Below the pieces are notes generated by a model that did no database searches, had not been told where the DNA came from, and saw nothing but the letters and a program-made list of their open reading frames with translations. The position numbers and the translations under genes were made by a program. 64,000 nucleotides of DNA from Ochromonas danica (taxonomy: Eukaryota; Sar; Chrysophyceae; Chromulinales; Chromulinaceae), in the NCBI GenBank assembly GCA_015146655.1, contig VKHL01000050.1, positions 1-64,000 on the forward strand, in the 5' to 3' direction. Below, piece after piece: positions 61,080 to 64,000 of this stretch. Position 1 is the stretch's first letter. Every line of letters starts with the position of its first letter.

Positions 61080-61845
61080 ATGGCGGCAAATGCAATCGTA
61101 CCTGAAGACACCACTGGTCTCTTAAAACAACCCTCTGATTCTAACTATGGCTATCATCCTGGCATTCAAACAGTCAATCCAGCTTTCGCACAAATTTTGT
61201 AAGAAACCCTCTCTTCCCTCTAATAGTGGATACCCTCTCTGACCTTGTCCCATATCCACATTCTCCAATAGATACAGAGCAGAATATGATTCTTTCTGCT
61301 GTGTCAAGTGCTGTGGTGGAAGATGCGATCTTTGTTGTTTGGATCGCTCTCGTAAATACTTGCACGTTTATGAGTTTGGATTTGAGCGATCGCATCCAGT
61401 CGGACAATCAGATGGCCTTTGCTGTCCTGGTAGCGACCAAGTCTTTCGTGGATATTTTGATCGTTCTATTTATGATCAGCAAGGCTGTTGTCGTAAGATT
61501 GGCTGCTGTCAAGGCACTCCAGTTGTCTACGCGAACAATGTCCAATATGTCTGTTGCTGTCAAGATTGTTCTCCGGAATGTGTAAACTGTATGGAATGTT
61601 ATTGGTCATCCCTCTGTGGTGATCGAATTCGTGTCCTTCCTATGCAGTATGCCTGTTGCTGTCTGCCCACTCGCTCTTGTTGGTGGCACAATTGCTGCGG
61701 CATATGCGGCCCCAAAGATGGAGAGCCCCTCCCTGGATGCAGCTGCCTTTTTGAAAACAGCCTGAAAATTGGCACAGGTCATCGACTAGCTCAAGCCATG
61801 GAATCTGCTCGGGTTGCGTGGAAGTCTCGGACTGGATTGGCTTGA
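61080..61845 (+). CDS. Cysteine-rich protein of unknown function
   Basis: Two exons: 61080-61198 and 61272-61845, giving 230 aa. The short first exon has no Cys. The second carries 30 Cys, many as CC or CCC pairs: FCCVKCCGGRCDLCC, GCCRKIGCCQG, VCCCQDCSPECVNCMEC, ACCCLPTRSC, NCCGICG. They surround segments of hydrophobic/aromatic beta character (KYLHVYEFGFERSHP). There is no signal peptide or membrane span, so the Cys are probably metal-binding or palmitoylated rather than secreted disulfides. Cys-rich patches recall scramblase-like proteins, but I see no other match. The C-terminus is a basic helix (HRLAQAMESARVAWKSR). Confidence 0.7.
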
Positions 61846-62118
61846 AGGCTTTCGTTCTGCTCGCTGTTTATGGTCACACAGGCCCTGCCTATGAGAGCCT
61901 TCTTCTGCATTTTATGTTATATTGTGTATTGATCAATAAGTTAGCATATCATTTTGATTCTATACCTCTGTTATGTTATTACTCAAATTCTGGTATTAAT
62001 GAATTCATTCATCGTCACTACTAAATCTTTCTTTCTTTAATACAACATACCTAGATACTACTATATACAACAATAAGAATCTCTCTCAATCCTATAAACC
62101 TTTCAAAAACAGGAATGC

Positions 62119-62919
62119 CTACGGTAGTAAGGTCTGTCCGATGAGGTCCCACAGTTCATTCGCCACATCAAAAGGAGAAGAAGTGACGCGCATGTCAATG
62201 TCGAAGGGGATCATCTCTTTCTTGCTCTCATTGCTAATCCCTGCGTGTAGAAAGAGGAAAGCACAAGTTAAATGCTGTGTAAGAGTGAACTGATAAGGAA
62301 AGGCTTACATCCAGAGAGGTGGTTGGGTGGGGCATTGTAATTCCACGTGATGTTGGAGATCTTGCTGTAGAGAGAGATGGCGTAAGCTGTGCGAGAGTCA
62401 GCCATGGTGGCACTTAGCGTGTATTCGTTTGCTCGCTCTAATAAAGCTGCAGTATTGTTTTGTGCCTTGGCAATCTTTTCTTTCTTTTGTTGTAAAGTCT
62501 GCTTGAGCTGCTCAGACTGCGCCACGATATTCTCCTTGTCAGACAGCTTTCTTAAGGTAGCAGCATGCTCAGTCTGATCAACGAGGTGGGTACATTCCAA
62601 TGATAAGCAACAACAAAGAAGGGTAGGGTGAGGGAAGGGTAGTTAGTACCTGTGTGGGGGCGGTGATCTCCACTTCTTTCTTGGTCACTGCCCCTGTCAT
62701 CACTGCAGAAAGAATCTAAGAGAGGTGTGATTGGGGATATGACTGAAGAGGGAGCTGACCTTTGATAATGTCTTTCGCTTCTTGTCTTTGTGCGGCACTG
62801 TGTGCTTCGATCTCGCGCTCCATCTTCTTGATATCCAAAATATCCTTCACATCATCTTCGCGACTGAACAAGTGTTCTAACTCTTGCAAAATCTGCTTGG
62901 TTTCATTCCACTCTGACAT
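62119..62919 (-). CDS. SPC24: Kinetochore NDC80-complex subunit SPC24
   Basis: Four exons: 62760-62919, 62650-62702, 62309-62573 and 62119-62240, giving 199 aa with matching phases. The N-terminal two-thirds is coiled coil (ILDIKKMEREIEAHSAAQRQ, LRKLSDKENIVAQSEQLKQT). The C-terminal globular part has the family pattern AYAISLYSKISNITWNYNAP...HLSG, corresponding to the LYxxVxxIxxD...ISG segment of plant and fungal Spc24. It ends with DVANELWDLIGQTLLP, also like Spc24. Length (about 200) fits. With Spc25 it links the NDC80 complex to the inner kinetochore. Spc24 is poorly conserved, so the assignment rests on the C-terminal motif and layout. Confidence 0.78.
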
Positions 62920-63317
62920 CTTTTATCGCTCTTTGATGGGGTAATGGAGTGTATGATTAGTCAGTCTCTGTTGATTGACAAAACCAAAACCTAGCCGTTG
63001 TCCCTGAGAATCTGAAGATTTGGAGGTCTGGCTTGGTGGGTGGGCTTATAGAAGTTACGAAATAGTCTACATGTGCAGCAGTGTAACTCTGTTAGACGAT
63101 ATAGTCTAGTTGTAATAGTTACTATAGCAATATTGACTAATCTACAACTTGTTAGTTAATTGTAATATAATATATTCATCCAATAGTTTTATCTTCTAGA
63201 AGAAGTTGTCAATGAGTCAGTCTTGTCTGTTCCATTGTTGCATTTGTGCGGAAGCACTTCTTTCCCAAGCGAAAGAGCAACGACCTGACCTGGTACATGT
63301 ACTGCCCACAATTAAAG
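62920..63317. promoter_or_regulatory. Divergent spacer before the plastid DUF4079 gene
   Basis: 398 bp between the SPC24 start and the plus-strand gene at 63318. TTTGTGCGGAAG at 63242-63253 also occurs upstream of histidine kinase copy 2. The middle is AT-rich (TAATATAATATATTC near 63160), possibly core promoter. No gene seen. Confidence 0.35.
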
Positions 63318-64000
63318 ATGCACTTAGTAGTCACTCTATTCGTTCTACTTTCTTCCTTAACATGGTCATCTGCTTTCCATGGCTGTGATAGAATGGTCAC
63401 CATGCCTTCTGCCATGCGATTGATGGGCAGAGGAAAGATTGTCACTTCAATGTCTAGCCCTCACCTCGACGCTCCCCCAGCCTTCCACTCTCCCTTCCAA
63501 CTACCTTCTGCCACTATCAGCGATGACTTGGAAGAGTCCCAGATAGCTTCTTCCACTTTACTCGTGGCCATACTGCCTGTGGTCGCGGCTGCCTTGTTCC
63601 TGCCCAACACTGCCCTGGCTGATGCTGGACAATACGGTGTTCTAGCTGGTCGTACTGCTTCCATGCTTCATCCTATCACTAATTTTGCTCTTTTTGCAAC
63701 TTCATTGTATTCTGCTTATCTTGGCTTGCAATGGAGACATCTGCGAGGTCTGAGCGAGGAGATCAAAGACCTCAACAAGCAACTCCCTGTGCTTGCCTCC
63801 ACGGAACCAAAATTTCCACTTTCTGACATAAAAGATGCGATTAAAAAGGAACTGAAAGTACTTCAGGATCATAAGGAGGAGAATGCTCATTCAGGTAAGA
63901 TCACAGCTCTAAAGAATGATCTTCGCCTGTTAGAAGCTGCCCAGCCATTGGATGAGAAATATCGACAGCTTACTCAAGAGCGTAAATCTCTTCAACAAGC
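63318..64000 (+). CDS. Plastid-targeted DUF4079-type membrane protein, partial (runs off the window)
   Basis: Open from the ATG at 63318 to the window edge, 227 codons so far. The N-terminus is a signal peptide (MHLVVTLFVLLSSLTWSSAF) ending in SSAF|HG. A Phe at the cleavage site is the hallmark of bipartite plastid targeting in algae with red-derived complex plastids. A transit-like stretch rich in Arg, Met and Pro follows, then a hydrophobic segment ending in ALADA (about 78-101), like a thylakoid transfer signal. After it comes the DUF4079 block: GQYGVLAGRTASMLHPITNF and LYSAYLGLQWRHLRGLSEEI. A long charged coiled coil starts near residue 140. DUF4079 proteins are found in cyanobacteria and plastids and their role is unclear to me. 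The 3' end lies beyond 64000. Confidence 0.85.
   Translation, partial: MHLVVTLFVLLSSLTWSSAFHGCDRMVTMPSAMRLMGRGKIVTSMSSPHLDAPPAFHSPFQLPSATISDDLEESQIASSTLLVAILPVVAAALFLPNTALADAGQYGVLAGRTASMLHPITNFALFATSLYSAYLGLQWRHLRGLSEEIKDLNKQLPVLASTEPKFPLSDIKDAIKKELKVLQDHKEENAHSGKITALKNDLRLLEAAQPLDEKYRQLTQERKSLQQ

Noticed and set aside
61226-61585. 119-codon frame overlapping the cysteine-rich gene
   Set aside because: It is in another register, starts inside an intron and ends inside the exon, whereas the Cys-rich frame joins cleanly to an upstream exon.

Overview
The window is nuclear DNA of a eukaryote with compact, intron-containing genes on both strands. It looks like a plastid-bearing stramenopile (heterokont) alga, perhaps chrysophyte-like. 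Three things support this. The partial gene at the right edge encodes a DUF4079-type plastid protein that begins with a signal peptide ending in an SSAF-like motif, as in complex plastids. A very long surface protein carries PSxQ tetrapeptide repeats of the kind common in stramenopiles. The isocitrate dehydrogenase has a C-terminal EF-hand, as I recall from marine algae. Introns are short (about 60-145 nt) and nearly all GT-AG. I built the exon models by hand from reading frame and intron phase.

Left part (1-22 kb), mostly housekeeping genes: an unrecognised gene, a multi-pass membrane protein, ESF2/ABT1, complex I NDUFB9, the MTR4 helicase, MAK16, a hypothetical gene, an EHD ATPase, a type II membrane glycosyltransferase, a pantetheine-phosphate adenylyltransferase-like protein, an AFG1/LACE1 ATPase and a fucosyltransferase-like protein. 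ESF2, MTR4 and MAK16 all act in ribosome biogenesis and lie within about 7 kb.

Middle part (22-50 kb): an uninterrupted 11.2-kb reading frame for a 3724-residue membrane protein (NHL propellers, PSxQ stalk, REJ-like region, EGF-like module, many membrane spans); the kinase PDK1; NEDD8; and an array of three complete hybrid histidine kinase genes plus one gene fragment. The array is bracketed by two identical tRNA-Leu(AAG) genes and shows mosaic identity that suggests gene conversion.

Right part (50-64 kb): a secreted GT64 domain protein; a predicted receptor-type E3 ubiquitin ligase (CUB-like ectodomain, one membrane span, cytoplasmic RING-IBR-RING); a FYVE protein; a DoxX-like membrane protein; the EF-hand isocitrate dehydrogenase; a cysteine-rich protein; the kinetochore subunit SPC24; and the plastid DUF4079 protein. 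The CUB-TM-RBR protein is the most striking candidate for something undescribed. The histidine kinase array and the giant NHL/PSxQ/REJ protein are the other accessory, environment-sensing elements. I saw no virus-like element, transposon, CRISPR array or rRNA gene.
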